64,000 nt of DNA, taken from contig OZ020492.1 of the NCBI GenBank assembly GCA_963971405.1, positions 16,460,204 to 16,524,203 of the forward strand. Direction: 5' to 3'. Positions 30,881 through 40,890 of this stretch are shown here, piece by piece; positions within the stretch are counted from its first letter, which is position 1, and the number at the start of each line of letters is the position of its first letter. The position numbers and the translations under genes were made by a program. The notes beneath the pieces were generated by a model. The model ran no database searches, was not told the origin of the DNA, and saw only the letters and a list, made by a program, of their open reading frames with translations. This DNA comes from Psococerastis gibbosa (taxonomy: Eukaryota > Arthropoda > Insecta > Psocodea > Psocidae).

Positions 30881-31184
30881 TATTGTATAATTATATTGTA
30901 TGTTATTTCGTTATGGCTTCTTGTGATGTATATAGCCTATATCTGGATAGTAATTAACGTATGCTTATTATTGCTTCGTTATTCATGGAGAATTTTGCTT
31001 TGAGCCTTGCTATGAGTAACGAATTAATTCTTGTGAGCTAAATTTGCATTTCATAGAGCATTTTGTAGTGCTTGCTTGCAAGTATTTGTAGCGTATAATT
31101 GGTTGTAATTTATCTTTGTTCTCTCTGCTTGCTGCTTCTTCTGTTCTACCCCTTTAAATGGGGTGGGCTGCAGTTATAGTAAGT
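30881..31184. other. AT-rich, no gene recognised
   Basis: No repeat or ORF identified. Confidence 0.3.
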
Positions 31185-31610
31185 AAGGTAAGGAATTAAG
31201 TAAGTAGACTCGTTCCCGGCATGTCTCAGCTTGCCCATTATCAATTGTAATCGGTGTAGGTTGAGAACAAGTTTGCCAATGGCCAAAAATTCATAGAGGA
31301 GCAATGGCAATAATTTCAGTTACAGTACTTAAGTTTACTAAAAATACTAAACTAAAATAGTACTAAAGGAATTAAGTAAGTAGACTCGTTCCCGCCTTTG
31401 GTTAAGTCAATCCGACGGCTGCTACAACCTCAATAATTAGCATGTCTCAGCTTGCCCATTGTCACAGTCTTTTAATCAGTGTAGGTTGTGAACAAGCGAA
31501 CTATAGTGAACTATAGTACTATGAATTATAGTAAGTAAAGTAAGGAATTAAGTAAGTAGACTCGTTCCCGCACTTGCTTAAGTCAATCTGACGGCTGCTA
31601 CAACAGTCCA
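31185..31610. repeat. irregular direct repeats
   Basis: GGAATTAAGTAAGTAGACTC then GTTCCCG occurs at about 31192, 31368 and 31545. In the second and third copies it continues TTAAGTCAATCxGACGGC and TGCTACAAC. CATGTCTCAGCTTGCCCATT occurs at 31219 and 31441. The spacing is about 175 bp with rearranged intervals. No protein is encoded. Confidence 0.75.
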
Positions 31611-31839
31611 TACTGAACATCAGCAATACTTTATGCAAAGATAAACCGATTCTTAGTATGTTACATAACCAAACGTTTGCAGTTCAGATCTTAATACTTA
31701 CCATACAGGTGTGAGACCAGAAAAGAAATAGAATAGAATCATTGGTTATGAAAAAAGGCGTAACTACACTTTTGATTATTTGTGTCGACGTAATTGGGAC
31801 AGCTATATAAAAAAGAAAACATAATAATGTCTGGAAACA
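31611..31839. other. scrap of tandem-repeat family and unassigned sequence
   Basis: TACATAACCAAACGTTTGCA at 31661-31680 resembles the unit of the 3.7-kb tandem repeat. The rest is unassigned. Confidence 0.3.
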
Positions 31840-32430
31840 CCTCCTCCCCCCCCCCCTGAGGTCTTGCGATTAGTTAGTGTTACAGGTGCGGCAGTATAAA
31901 AATGTTTGAGACAGTGGACCCCGAGGATTACGCAGTTTGAAAGTAGTGAGGTGTTTTACAGACACAAATTCATACAACTGCAAAGATGGGGGCTCGGGGG
32001 TCTCCCCATGGAAAGGCATTTCATAAAATTAGAAAAAATTATTGGGGTCTACGGATTTTGACAGCAGTAACCTTTAGAGATTTCAGAGTAGTACTTACTG
32101 AAAGTACCCCAAACATGCAACCTGGAGGCCCACAGGAATTTATATATATAAAAATAAATTTTTTATATATATTTAATTTAAATATATACTTACAACCAAA
32201 GGGTCATTAGAACGAGATTAACAAAATTACTAGAACTGCACTGTATTGCATATACAAGTATTAATATAGGTTCGAATTAGTGGGGTTTTACGCATTTTGA
32301 ATGTAAAAAAAATAAAGGTTTTAAAGATGAAAAGTTATTAATAAAACTGTAATCTGGTGGTGGGGTCTCCCCCGGGCGATTAAAAATAAAAATAAATAGG
32401 GGTTTTTGATACACAACGTTATGCCAAGTG
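31840..32430 (+). repeat. GGGGTTTTACG / GGGTCTCCCC repeat
   Basis: C run at 31844-31855, then GATGGGGGCTCGGGGGTCTC, a GGGGTTTTACGCATTTTGA block at 32281-32300 and GGGGTCTCCCCCGGGCGA at 32362-32380. The same blocks occur inside the long family G hAT copy (53300-53610, opposite orientation) and at 37770-38110. It is likely the interior of one or more hAT elements whose ends I cannot define. Confidence 0.6.
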
Positions 32431-32699
32431 TGAGGCCTGATGAAGAGACCAAATTCATCATTTTAAAAAAAACGTTAACTTCAATTTCTGTAAATTGATA
32501 GATTTAGAGCTGTGTCCTTTATCTTTCAAAGGAGCGAGATGTCTACAAATATACAGAGGACAAGAAGAAAGTGAATTTTGTTACACTTATCCCTGCAATT
32601 ATATTTTAGTTCTAAACTTGCTGCATCCTTAAAGACGTTACTTTCAAGGAAATTACGCATGTTTTGTTCAAACCTCTGAAGCCCAAACCACTCATAATC
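32431..32699. other. unassigned
   Basis: No ORF or repeat recognised. Confidence 0.3.
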
Positions 32700-32966
32700 C
32701 CGTCTACTTAGTTACTTTTACCGCGCCTTATCATCATGGAGGGTCGGTAGCACGACAGCAGCGTTTCCACACAGTCCTGTTCTGTGCTTCCTAGGCGGAG
32801 AGCCCCAAACTTCTCATATCTCCGGAAATCTTTCTTCCCAGTGTAACTTTTGGCCTCCCTGGTGGTCTTCTTCCTTGTATCCCCCGGTTTGTTACTCTTT
32901 TCGTCACTAGGTGGTTTTCGTCTGTACGTAGTACGTGCCCCCACCAGTTCAGCCTCTTTTCTCTAA

Positions 32967-33346
32967 GGCGCCCATTCCACCGACCGGCTAGGGCTATTTA
33001 CAAAAACGGTGGCGTGGTAGTAGACAGTCAAGACTTAGGTGGCGTTTCCACCGACCTCGCATTGCAGAATGCAAATGACATTGACGGAAATTAGAATTTT
33101 TCTTTTTATAGAAATCTATTAAAATGTTTGTACATAACATATCCCATGACGCCATTTTTTAATTTTAGTTTGTTTGTGATTTTGCTGTATGATCATTGAT
33201 CAATTTTAACTATGGCACAGAGGAAAATAAACATTTTCGTCAATTCTGCAATGCGAGGTCGGTGGAAACCCCGCCTAAGTCTTGAATGTCTGCTACCAAG
33301 TCACCGTTTGTTTAAATAGCCCTAGCCGGTCGGTGGAATGGGCGCC
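32967..33346. mobile_element. Harbinger-type foldback MITE (family C), 380 bp
   Basis: GGCGCCCATTCCACCGACC at both ends in inverted orientation, long paired arms, TAA duplication at 32964-32966 and 33347-33349. Inserted in RTE coding sequence. Confidence 0.93.
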
Positions 33347-33426
33347 TAAGTTTCGGGTTCTCATCTAATGCCTTATATCTTGGTTTCTACGTTGGTCACT
33401 CAGCGTCACACCGCAGGATCTCCTTA

Positions 33427-33794
33427 GGCGGGGTTACCACCGACCGGCTAGGGCTAATTACAAAAACGGTGACGTGGTAGCAGACATTCAAGACTTAGGT
33501 GGCGTTTCCACCGATCTCGCATTGCAGAATGCAAATGACACACAACAATTCGTTATTTTTATAAAAGTCAATCAATATGTTGGTGCTCAACATATCCCAT
33601 GACGCCATTTCTTAATTTTATTTTAGTTTGTTTGTGATTTGATCAATTTTAACAATGGCATAGAGTAAAACAAACATTTCCGTCATTTGCATTCTGCAAT
33701 GCGAGATCGGTGGAAACGCCACGTAAGTCTTGAATGTCTGCTACCACGTCACCGTTTTTGTAACTAGCCCTAGCCGGTCGGTGGAAACCCCGCC
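33427..33794. mobile_element. Harbinger-type foldback MITE (family C variant), 368 bp
   Basis: Ends GGCGGGGTTACCACCGACC and, reversed, GGCGGGGTTTCCACCGACC, so the outermost bases differ from the GGCGCC subtype. TTA duplication at 33424-33426 and 33795-33797. It lies only 80 bp from the previous copy, in the same RTE. Confidence 0.92.
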
Positions 33795-33900
33795 TTAGCA
33801 TTCTCATTTCTGCTACGTGAATCATATTTCCTTCACACTGTCGTACGGCCCGTCTAGACATGCATTTCTTATGAGAAAGCAACAATGGGGTGAGTCTCTT

Positions 33901-34255
33901 TCAGCTTTTATGGGTGATTTACACAAGTTGTCAATTTTCTTCATCTATTATGAATGTAACGTTACGAAACGTTTTTGTGGTGGGTCTGCGATCATAGTAT
34001 TTTAGTTTTTGGAGCTCAAAGTATGTTAGATAAAGTTTTTGGTGAGAACAGTGCTGATCTCGATAACGTCTAGTTGTTCGGACTTGTTCAGTTTTTTTTA
34101 CTGGTGTCTGAAGTAAGATGGTATTTTATCTTAATACTGTAATATCTACACATCTAGTACATATAAGTCAAAAGAAAAACAACTAAATTCGGGGGGGGGG
34201 GGTGTATGAACAACCAAAACCCGCCCCTGCATACATGCCTGGATAGTAAAAAATG
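33901..34255. other. unassigned; G run and a MITE end
   Basis: G run at about 34191-34202. AACCCGCCCCTGCATAC at about 34219 looks like the right end of a CAGGGGCGG-type hAT MITE with no visible left partner. Confidence 0.35.
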
Positions 34256-34662
34256 TAAGGCTACCTGATTTTTGAAACTTCAAAGCCGGACATGATGTGA
34301 GTCAAAATGAGTCAAAATGTTTTATTGGACTAAGATTCCTGCAGAACACTGGTTATACCTGCATCATATAAAATATAAATATTACACGTTCTCATTTCTC
34401 AACGATTAATGGACAATGGACCATAAGTAAGTAGGTACGTACTAATAATGCTTAGGTATGCAAATATACCTGTTATTCGTATTTTGCAGTTATGGCTCAG
34501 TGATAAAAAGATATGTTTTTAACGTCTCCTCAAATGAAACAATTTTCTCCAATTTTCTCAAAAGCCGGACAGTTTGAGGATTTTCAAAAATGTCTGGGGA
34601 CTCCTGACAGGGCACCTGGATAGCGGTACTGTCCGTACTAAATCCGAACATCTGGTAGCCTT
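34256..34662. mobile_element. hAT MITE (family N), 407 bp
   Basis: Left TAAGGCTACCTGATTTTTGA, right reversed AAGGCTACCAGATGTTCGG. Perfect 8-bp flanks AAAAAATG (34248-34255, 34663-34670). Because the flank is A-rich the duplication is weaker evidence than usual, but the shared family with 24278-24677 supports the call. Confidence 0.8.
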
Positions 34663-34670
34663 AAAAAATG

Positions 34671-35074
34671 TTAGTTACGCCTTTTCTAATACCACGGAAA
34701 AATACTTAAAAGCGCGAGGTCTGATATGAGAATAAATTAATCTTACCTGCAATAACATAGATATTAAACTGTAGTTGTTTTTTTGTAATGGATCATGTTG
34801 AGCCCGATGCATTAAGGCAGATTTAACGCAGCAGATCTTTAGGGAGATCTGTTATTGGGGGAAAGCCGTGCCAGCATTATCTCAGCAGAGAAAACTCTGA
34901 CTCTGACTATGTATTTATGCACCAGCCCATTTCCACTAATGAAGATCTGCCAGCAGATATGATGCGTAGAATCTGCCTTTCTGCGGCCAAAGGGCAGCCA
35001 AAGACTATCCTTACCTTCTAGCTTATCGCTTGATTAAATATCGAAGAAATTGCTTGCGCATTCACGATTTTTCC
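34671..35074. other. unassigned
   Basis: AGATCTGCCAGCAGAT and CAGCAGATCTTTAGGGAGAT show local short inverted and repeated words at 34830-34970. No gene recognised. Confidence 0.3.
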
Positions 35075-35285
35075 TATTTATTCGCTAAGGAAAACTGATT
35101 GTCGAGATTTCACCGGATTCACACGTTTTAAGGTCCCAGGAACCAAATTAGTGGTTTGGGTGTCCGTCAGTTAGTGGATTTTAATGGAATTCGGGATATC
35201 GGTTCGTAAAAATCATGCCTCGGAGTATTTTTTTTAACTTAATTTTGGGGGGTTTTACCCTCAAAAAATTACTTTTAAAAAATAA
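35075..35285 (+). repeat. repeat family A, internally deleted
   Basis: GCTAAGGAAAACTGATTGTC, GATTTCACCGGATTCACACG, TTTTAAGGTCCCAGGAACC, then directly TTTTAATGGAATTCGGGAT and AAAAATCATGCCTCGG. The microsatellite is absent. Confidence 0.65.
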
Positions 35286-35403
35286 ACAAAAAAAATTCAA
35301 CCGCGGCCAACCAAAAGAACAAAGGTTTCATTATTCTAACGCAATAACCAACCAAACCCAACTCTTTGTCTATTCTTCATTAATTGTCTCAATGGCCAAT
35401 AAT

Positions 35404-35600
35404 CAGGACATGTTGAGTAGTGGTACGGACTCTGACTTTCACCCGAAAAGTTTCTGGTACGAGTCTCACACTTGCTACATTTTCTGGGCATACTTCAGAA
35501 GGCATTTAAATGAGGCGGCCCCGGTCCTTCCTAGTTGAGTGTAAGAGAGGGCTTTATAGCCCTAACTCCGCTAGGTTGGCTTAGTATTACAACAAAATTA
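35404..35600 (+). repeat. SINE family B, complete head
   Basis: The plus strand shows TTGAGTAGTGGTACGGACTC (A-box/D-arm), TGACTTTCACCCGAAAAG (anticodon arm; loop CTTTCAC as in tRNA-Glu UUC), a mutated box B GGTACGAGTCTC, then GCTACATTTTCTGGGCATAC, GTAAGAGAGGGCTTTATAGC and CCGCTAGGTTGGCTTAGTAT. Best copy for reading the head. Confidence 0.9.
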
Positions 35601-35716
35601 ACAAATCAATTGTAAGAAAATTTATTACGCTCTGATTTAATCGATCCTACTTATGTTTTTCCGATTTGCCCCACAACTACCCCCCCCCCCCCCAAATGGG
35701 CTGGATCCGTCCCTGC
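35601..35716. mobile_element. hAT MITE family M, right end
   Basis: TTATTACGCTCTGATTTAAT, CGATCCTAC, a C run (about 35681-35694) and the terminus GGGCTGGATCCGTCCCTG. The same series is at 59880-59970. No left end or duplication identified. Confidence 0.6.
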
Positions 35717-35764
35717 CTAAGGGTTTGTACTGGCCTCACCCACCCAAATGAAGACATCGTAAAT

Positions 35765-35827
35765 CGTAAGAGAGGGCCATAGGCCCTAATCTCGCTGTAT
35801 CTACCGTATTATCTTTTTCAATAACGA

Positions 35828-35878
<51 letters not shown>

Positions 35879-36188
35879 GATCGCTCGATAAGTGGAAGCT
35901 TGAGCGTGATAATGTTAATTAATAACAAATTGTTGTTTCTCAATATATGCACCTTGTCCGGGGTTCCTGGTCAAGGAAAAAAGTGAAGTGACTGAAGTGA
36001 TTACTATTATTATTATTGGGATAATAAAAATAAATGATTAAGCTTTGTTTAGCAGCACTGTATGAGTCTTTTGTCCCAAATAAGCGCTAGCTTGGGGATG
36101 CGGGATGGTATTATTATGTATTGTATTTTTGTAATATAAGCTCCTTGTCCAGGGAATACTGGACAAGGCAAAGAAAAAGAAAGAAGAA
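35765..36188 (+). repeat. ATT microsatellite and relative of the 62-kb tandem unit
   Basis: GGCCCTAATCTCG and (ATT)n to 35877, then GATCGCTCGATAAGTGGAAG, CTTGAGCGTGATAATG and GGTCAAGGAAAAAAGTGAAG. These are the core words of the tandem array at 62113-64000, here as a single diverged unit. CTCCTTGTCCAGGGAATACT (36140-36160) repeats CACCTTGTCCGGGGTTCCTG (35950). Confidence 0.65.
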
Positions 36189-37269
36189 GAAGGCTCCGCG
36201 TCGAATGGTAGATCCAGTTGGGGGCACAGTTTTTATTTTGGGGAAGGTCATCCCTTAAAAAAACAACCCAAGTATAAGCTCAGTATAAAAATAATACGCT
36301 ATTTAATTTAAGTAACTCAATTGGGTTTTCCGAACAGTTCAGGTTGGTACATAAAAATAGCCCTATAACGAAACAAAAGCATTTAAAGATGTATTACAAT
36401 AACACTTTTCATATTTCACATTTTTTTTTTTAAATACCTAAGTTGTTATTTTGCGGCCTTTTTAAAATTTGGGGGGAGGGTCATGACACCCCGTGACCCT
36501 CCCCCCCCCCCCACCACTGGGTTGAACAACCACGAACGGACGCTGGATAATGTAAGGTACCTAAGTCTTGTATACTCGTAGCTTGAGCTAAATAACTTAA
36601 AAATTCATATTCTATGTATTTATTCATAGCGTGCACAGAAGCGTGTTGCGTTATAGACAGAGCGAAAAATTTGCAACCCTTTTGCGTAACATGAAAAAGA
36701 ATTTATAATTTTTTTTACATAGAGTACAGTATTTTTTTTACTTGTTCCGACTTATATCGAAACATTCTTGCTGTGTTATTTTTCCATACCTTTCAAACCA
36801 TAACATATTATACTTTACAATACCATATTTACCATATTAGTTGTATCCCATTATAAAATTGAAATGAAAACAGTTTATGAATACTCTATTGTAAATTCCA
36901 CAGTTCATTGGCCACTTTCTGACGAAAATAAGAAAATACTAGGTGTTTGCTAGCAGGGGGCAAAACTACCGGCTACTTTTTCTACTGTTGATAAATAATA
37001 AAATTAGTTTACTGCCCCCCCCCCCCCTCAGAGCTTTCATTCTTACTAGAGGGAGGCAGGCAGAGCCAAGCAAACCTTTCAAGGCGCCACTCCCCCCCCC
37101 CCTCCATTGAAAAATACCTATTGAAATTACACCAAACAGGGATTTCCCACGGAGGATTTTTTTAGGGAGATTCATCTACCTATTGAGATGGCGACCAATG
37201 TTCGACTTCCGGAAAATTGCTTCGCAACTTTTCATTTCATGACCCCTTGAGCCTAAAGCCACCCTCCGT
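36189..37269. other. no gene; G/C-run repeat ends
   Basis: 36205-36525 begins near CCAGTTGGGGGCACAG and ends CCACCACTGGGTTGAAC with a C run before it, a possible hAT MITE without a visible duplication. C runs at 37016-37027 and 37091-37101 suggest another G/C-rich repeat. ORFs across these are low complexity. Confidence 0.35.
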
Positions 37270-37769
37270 TAAAATGTTATATATGTTTGTATATACAGGT
37301 ATGTATGTATTTATGTATATCGATTTTAGGAAACAGTTTAACTTCCGTAAATATAGTCCGATTTTTATGAAACTTACTGCACAAAAATTGACCATACAGA
37401 TATCTTGATCGAATTCGTTAACCAGCTAGATCCACTACCTATTTAGTTACAAGATGGCGGCCGATTGAAACTTTATATAATTCATATCTCAGTTAATATT
37501 GGTTGCAGGGGAATGAATTAAAATCTGACTGAAAGCCCGTATTATTACCAACGATAATAGTATTTAACACTTTTTACGAGGAATCAACCATTTCAAGGTG
37601 GCGTCCAGTCAAAGTGAAAATAATTTGAATAGTGAAGTTCATAGTCGGCTTGTGGTTTGAAATTTAGAACACAAGAGTGTTTTTTGTGTTAGTATGTTGT
37701 GGTCGGGGAAATAATGAAGTATTGTTTACTTTTTATTACATACATTGCGTAGGTAGCGTAGAGGAAAAG
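37270..37769. other. decayed repeat with GATTTTTATGAAACTTAC, then unassigned
   Basis: TATGTATTTATGTATATCGA, CTTCCGTAAATATAGTCCG and ATTTTTATGAAACTTACTG (37310-37385), then ACAAGATGGCGGCC at 37450. The layout recalls family A (microsatellite, then a GATTTTxATGAAAxTT core) but the bases differ, so it is a distinct, older element. Confidence 0.4.
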
Positions 37770-38110
37770 CAGGGTCTGAGAAATCTCCCTACACCTTATC
37801 GGCCAGAGCCGAAAAGGATTTTTTAATATAGTGTAATGGTGTAAGTTTACGTATATATTAGTAAAATTTGTTTTTTACACATTTCGAGAGCAAAAATTTT
37901 AAATTTTACAAATGCATCACACATTAGTTAAACCGCAAACAGGGTGGTTGGGGTCTCCCCCGGGAATTTTTTTTAGAAAGTAGGCCCAAAATAGTGGGGG
38001 TTTACGTATTTAGATAACAGTTATGTTATGATTTTACAGACGTAGATTCATGTAACTACAATATACGATACGCGATCGTGAATTGAGGCTATACGTGCAT
38101 TGACGACCAT
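37770..38110 (+). repeat. GGGGTTTTACG / GGGTCTCCCC repeat
   Basis: GGTTGGGGTCTCCCCCGGGA at 37947-37966 and GTGGGGGTTTACGTATTTAG at 37993-38012, as at 31840-32430 and inside 53249-53896. No ends identified. Confidence 0.5.
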
Positions 38111-38349
38111 AGGAAATACATTATAGGTTAGCAATTTTAGCAATTTCAGAAGAAAACATAAGGGTTAATCTTGCATGAAAAACCAATATCCGCTGCTTAC
38201 ATTGTTTGCTTTCAAGTAGCGGGTTGTTCGTAGCAAAAAGGTCCTTTCAGCTTTAAACCCCTTCTTCTATACGTGATTTTTGTATGATTAAAATTTTACG
38301 GTTTATGGCCTATGGAAGCCCCGGTAGGAAAAAAAAAAATTGAACAATG

Positions 38350-38535
38350 CCTTTTTGTTCTAATACAAAGACAATCTAGTGGAGTTAGGGCTAAAAAGCC
38401 CTCTCTTACACTCAACTAGAAAGGCCCAAGACCGCCTGCTTTACAAGCATGACCAGAAAATGTAGCTAGTGTGGAACTCGAACCAGCAACTTTTCGGGTG
38501 AAAGTTAGAGTCCCTACCACTACTCTACATTTCCT
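38350..38535 (-). repeat. SINE family B
   Basis: The minus strand carries GTAGAGTAGTGGTAGGGACT, CTAACTTTCACCCGAAAAG, box B GGTTCGAGTTCC, and the body through CCACTAGATTGTCTTTGTAT. An 11-bp stretch of the body (GCCCTCCG) is lost. Confidence 0.85.
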
Positions 38536-38539
38536 GACA

Positions 38540-38799
38540 AAGAAAGGATCATATCGGCGTGACCAACAAATAAAAAATGCACCCCTTCTGTTGACTCACT
38601 TTTGTGTTGCACTAGCTAAGCAACTTGAATCGGTTAGGAGCTTGCATAATGTCAGATAGCAATCGACATAACACGGCACAGTGGGCGTTGGAGAGTTCTA
38701 TAATGAATGACTCTTACCCGATCTTGGTTACTTCATGATTACGCCTGTTACATTGTGTCAATCTATGGAGTCGTTGGCATTGGACAAGGCCCAATGGGC
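38540..38799. other. unassigned, ending in a dispersed repeat
   Basis: GTCGTTGGCATTGGACAAGG (38771-38790) with the flank after the MITE (GGGCCACTACGGTCCATAA) equals the sequence at 9168-9230, showing the site before insertion. Confidence 0.45.
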
Positions 38800-38973
38800 C
38801 AAGGCCGTAGCCATGGGGGGTTCATGGGGGGTTCAAACCCCCCCCCCTCCGAAATGAAATGGCTTGATACTAAATAGAATCGGATTTTGAGAGGAAAAAT
38901 GGAAACCACTATGTAATATCCAATGAAATTTCTAACCCCCCCCCCAAAAAAAAAAATCCTGGCTACGGCCTTG
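38800..38973. mobile_element. hAT MITE, family G, 174 bp
   Basis: Perfect CAAGGCCGTAGCCA inverted repeats and a perfect 8-bp duplication CAATGGGC (38792-38799, 38974-38981). Very similar to 25829-26007. An empty counterpart of the target is at about 9186-9210. Confidence 0.95.
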
Positions 38974-38981
38974 CAATGGGC

Positions 38982-39458
38982 CACTACGGTCCATAACAAT
39001 TCCCTCAGGACAGTATTATTATCATTCCGTATATAATTTAGAGAGAAATAATTTAAAAAGTATGATACAACAGTACAAACGTTGCTGCTGAGCCTCCAAC
39101 AAACAATCTTAGAAGTCTACGCAGGTCCACTGAAGAAGTCAACCGCAGATGTTGACGAAACGTTGGAAAGTACGCTTTCAGAACGGCCATAGCATATTCC
39201 GGATTCTAATGCTTCGTAAATTTAAATAGTTCTTCTATTCTTTATTCAAAATTTTTTATGTAGAAATTTTAAATTTCGTTTTTCCTCACTGCTCAAATGA
39301 AGCGTGGAAATAAAAAACGGGTTAAGCGCCGAAAATTGGAAATTAGTTTTATCACTTAAATATGATCAAGTGGCATGGTCAATGTCCTGTAAACAGCGCC
39401 AAGCGACAGTGGCCAAATTGTAGTTGCAGTTGCTAAATAGATGGCAAGTGTGTCATAT
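38982..39458. other. unassigned; possible retroelement tail
   Basis: GAAGAAGTCAACCGCAGATG then TTGACGAAACGTTGG (39130-39165) has the 'GAA..G...C-GAAACGTTGG' shape often seen near the 3' end of invertebrate retroelements. I can go no further from sequence alone. Confidence 0.3.
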
Positions 39459-39705
39459 GAGGAGCTTGGTTACAAACGTGGCCAACTCCATTTTTTTACA
39501 AAATGGGGTTTTGATCCGACCTTGCAGAAAATTTTAATATCCACCTGAACGTTGTAAAATAAAGTGACAAAAGTAGCCAGATTGCGCACAGAAGTGCTGA
39601 GAAGTCTAGGGTTAGCTATAAACTTAATGCAATTTTCAACAGAAAATCCACTCTCCTGAAAAATTCTACAACTTGGAGTTGGCCATGTTTGTAAACAGCC
39701 TCCTC
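39459..39705. mobile_element. foldback MITE (family Q), about 247 bp
   Basis: Left GAGGAGCTTGGTTACAAACG then TGGCCAACTCCA; right, reversed, GAGGAGGCTGTTTACAAACA then TGGCCAACTCCA. Inner parts diverge. The flanks (ATAT / AATAT) do not settle the duplication length. No coding sequence. Confidence 0.7.
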
Positions 39706-39799
39706 AATATCATGTCATGCATAAAAAAGTAAATTCGTGTCGGGGTGGTACTACCCGTGGTACAGGAGTTTTCAGGTTGCATCAACAGCCTCCTGTTTA

Positions 39800-39975
39800 A
39801 CCTATCGACAGTCAGGGAAGACTGCCGGGACCGCCGGCTTTACATGCCCTCCGAAGCATGGTAGTCAGAAGATAAATAATTGTACCACTAGAAAATTTTG
39901 GCATTCGGGTGGGACTCGAACCAGTCACCTTCTGGATGATAGTCCGAGTCGTTACCTCTACGCCATTCTGACTAC
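39800..39975 (-). repeat. tRNA-derived SINE related to family B
   Basis: The body GGGACCGCCGGCTTTACATG then CCCTCCGAAGCATGG is family B, but the head differs: box B is GGTTCGAGTCCCACC preceded (minus strand) by TCATCCAGAAGGTGACT, and A-box GTAGAGGTAACGACTCGG. This suggests a subfamily with a changed tRNA part. Confidence 0.7.
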
Positions 39976-40074
39976 ATATGCATTATGGCATAAAAACTCA
40001 TGATAACTGAAAATAGACATTTTGGCGGTCAACCCGGTTTTCATTTCCATTAAATAAATTTACTGTAGTGTAGG

Positions 40075-40170
40075 CAAGCCTTTAGCTTAGGTGTTATAGC
40101 GCTCCAGCCGCTGCAGCGCGCTGTTATTGCTGGTTCGTCTCCCCTACTCTTTTTAGATTTTTTTATACTT
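40075..40170 (+). repeat. tRNA-derived SINE head
   Basis: TTAGCTTAGGTGTTATAGCG fits box A and GCTGGTTCGTCTCCCC fits box B (GGTTCGxxTCC), about 50 nt apart, followed by CTTTTTAGATTTTTTTATA. The arms do not close into a functional tRNA. The tail resembles that at 50795-50815. Confidence 0.6.
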
Positions 40171-40189
40171 TCGAAAACGCTTACAGTTT

Positions 40190-40430
40190 TTGTGGTCCCA
40201 GGTTTTTGCTTTCTTATGCATGTGTTAGTAAGAGAGATTTGTGAAATTCAATTTCAAGATTTTAACGCATTTCCACGTTTTTCGTCAGGGACCCCAAGAA
40301 ATTGCACCGTCAGTCTATGTGCTTGTGTAGCGGTTTTTACCCAACCTACTGGATTTTGATGAAATTGACACGAAGGTGTATAAAAATTTCGGGCTATTTT
40401 CCTTTAAACATGAAAAGGCGCAGAAAATCT
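40190..40430 (+). repeat. repeat family A, strongly decayed
   Basis: GATTTTAACGCATTTCCACG, then GGGACCCCAAGAA, CAACCTACTGGATTTTGATG then AAATTGACACGAAGG. The blocks are in family order but heavily mutated. Confidence 0.5.
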
Positions 40431-40529
40431 TACATTTTCACCGACTTGAATATTTTCCAATAGCCTATAGTTAACTTTTTAAAAATGTAAGCTGCCAATA
40501 GTTGGGTTTTAAGACATATTCTTCTTCTG

Positions 40530-40890
40530 TAGTTGCAATCTAGCGATTGGTTTGCAGCAGATCTTTCCACCTCCTTCTCCACTCCTCCCTGTCTTGGGCC
40601 GTTCTCTTGAGTTCCAAGTAGGTTCCGCATCTCATATCTTTCGTGAGGTCTTCTGCGTACGCCTTCCTTGGTCGCCCTCTTGCGTTGGTGCCTTCGATTG
40701 TGCCTTCTATTATGGTGCTTAAGAGTCCTTCCTGTCTGATCAGGTTCTTCTCACCGAAATGGAGGCAATTAGGGATATTTTAACATTTATCCTTAGAAGT
40801 ACCTCTTCATTCGTTATGTGGTCTCTCCAAGATATTTTCATCATTCTCCTATAGCACCACATTTCGAGCATATTATCGACGTTTTATTAT
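40530..40890 (-). pseudogene. RTE reverse transcriptase, C-terminal remnant
   Basis: The minus strand gives GRPRKAYAEDLTKDM then RTAQDREEWRRRWKDLLQ, partly in the frame 40630-40430 and partly in others. This is the RTE C-terminus, as at 5850-6290. No RT core. Confidence 0.7.

Larger units (their letters stand above)
32700..33900 (-). pseudogene. RTE reverse transcriptase remnant hit by two Harbinger MITEs
   Basis: Reading the minus strand downward and skipping two MITEs gives one continuous RTE C-terminal region: NMIHVAEMRMLR (33840-33800), then RSCGVTLSDQRRNQDIRH (33424-33360), then LVGARTTYRRKPPSDE to YEKFGALRLGSTEQDC (32944-32780) and SMMIRRGK at the end. The same blocks appear in the fragment at 63187-63894 (HVAEMRMLRYSIGCKLSDRR). 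Several stops and frameshifts. The joins across both MITEs agree with their 3-bp duplications. Confidence 0.82.
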
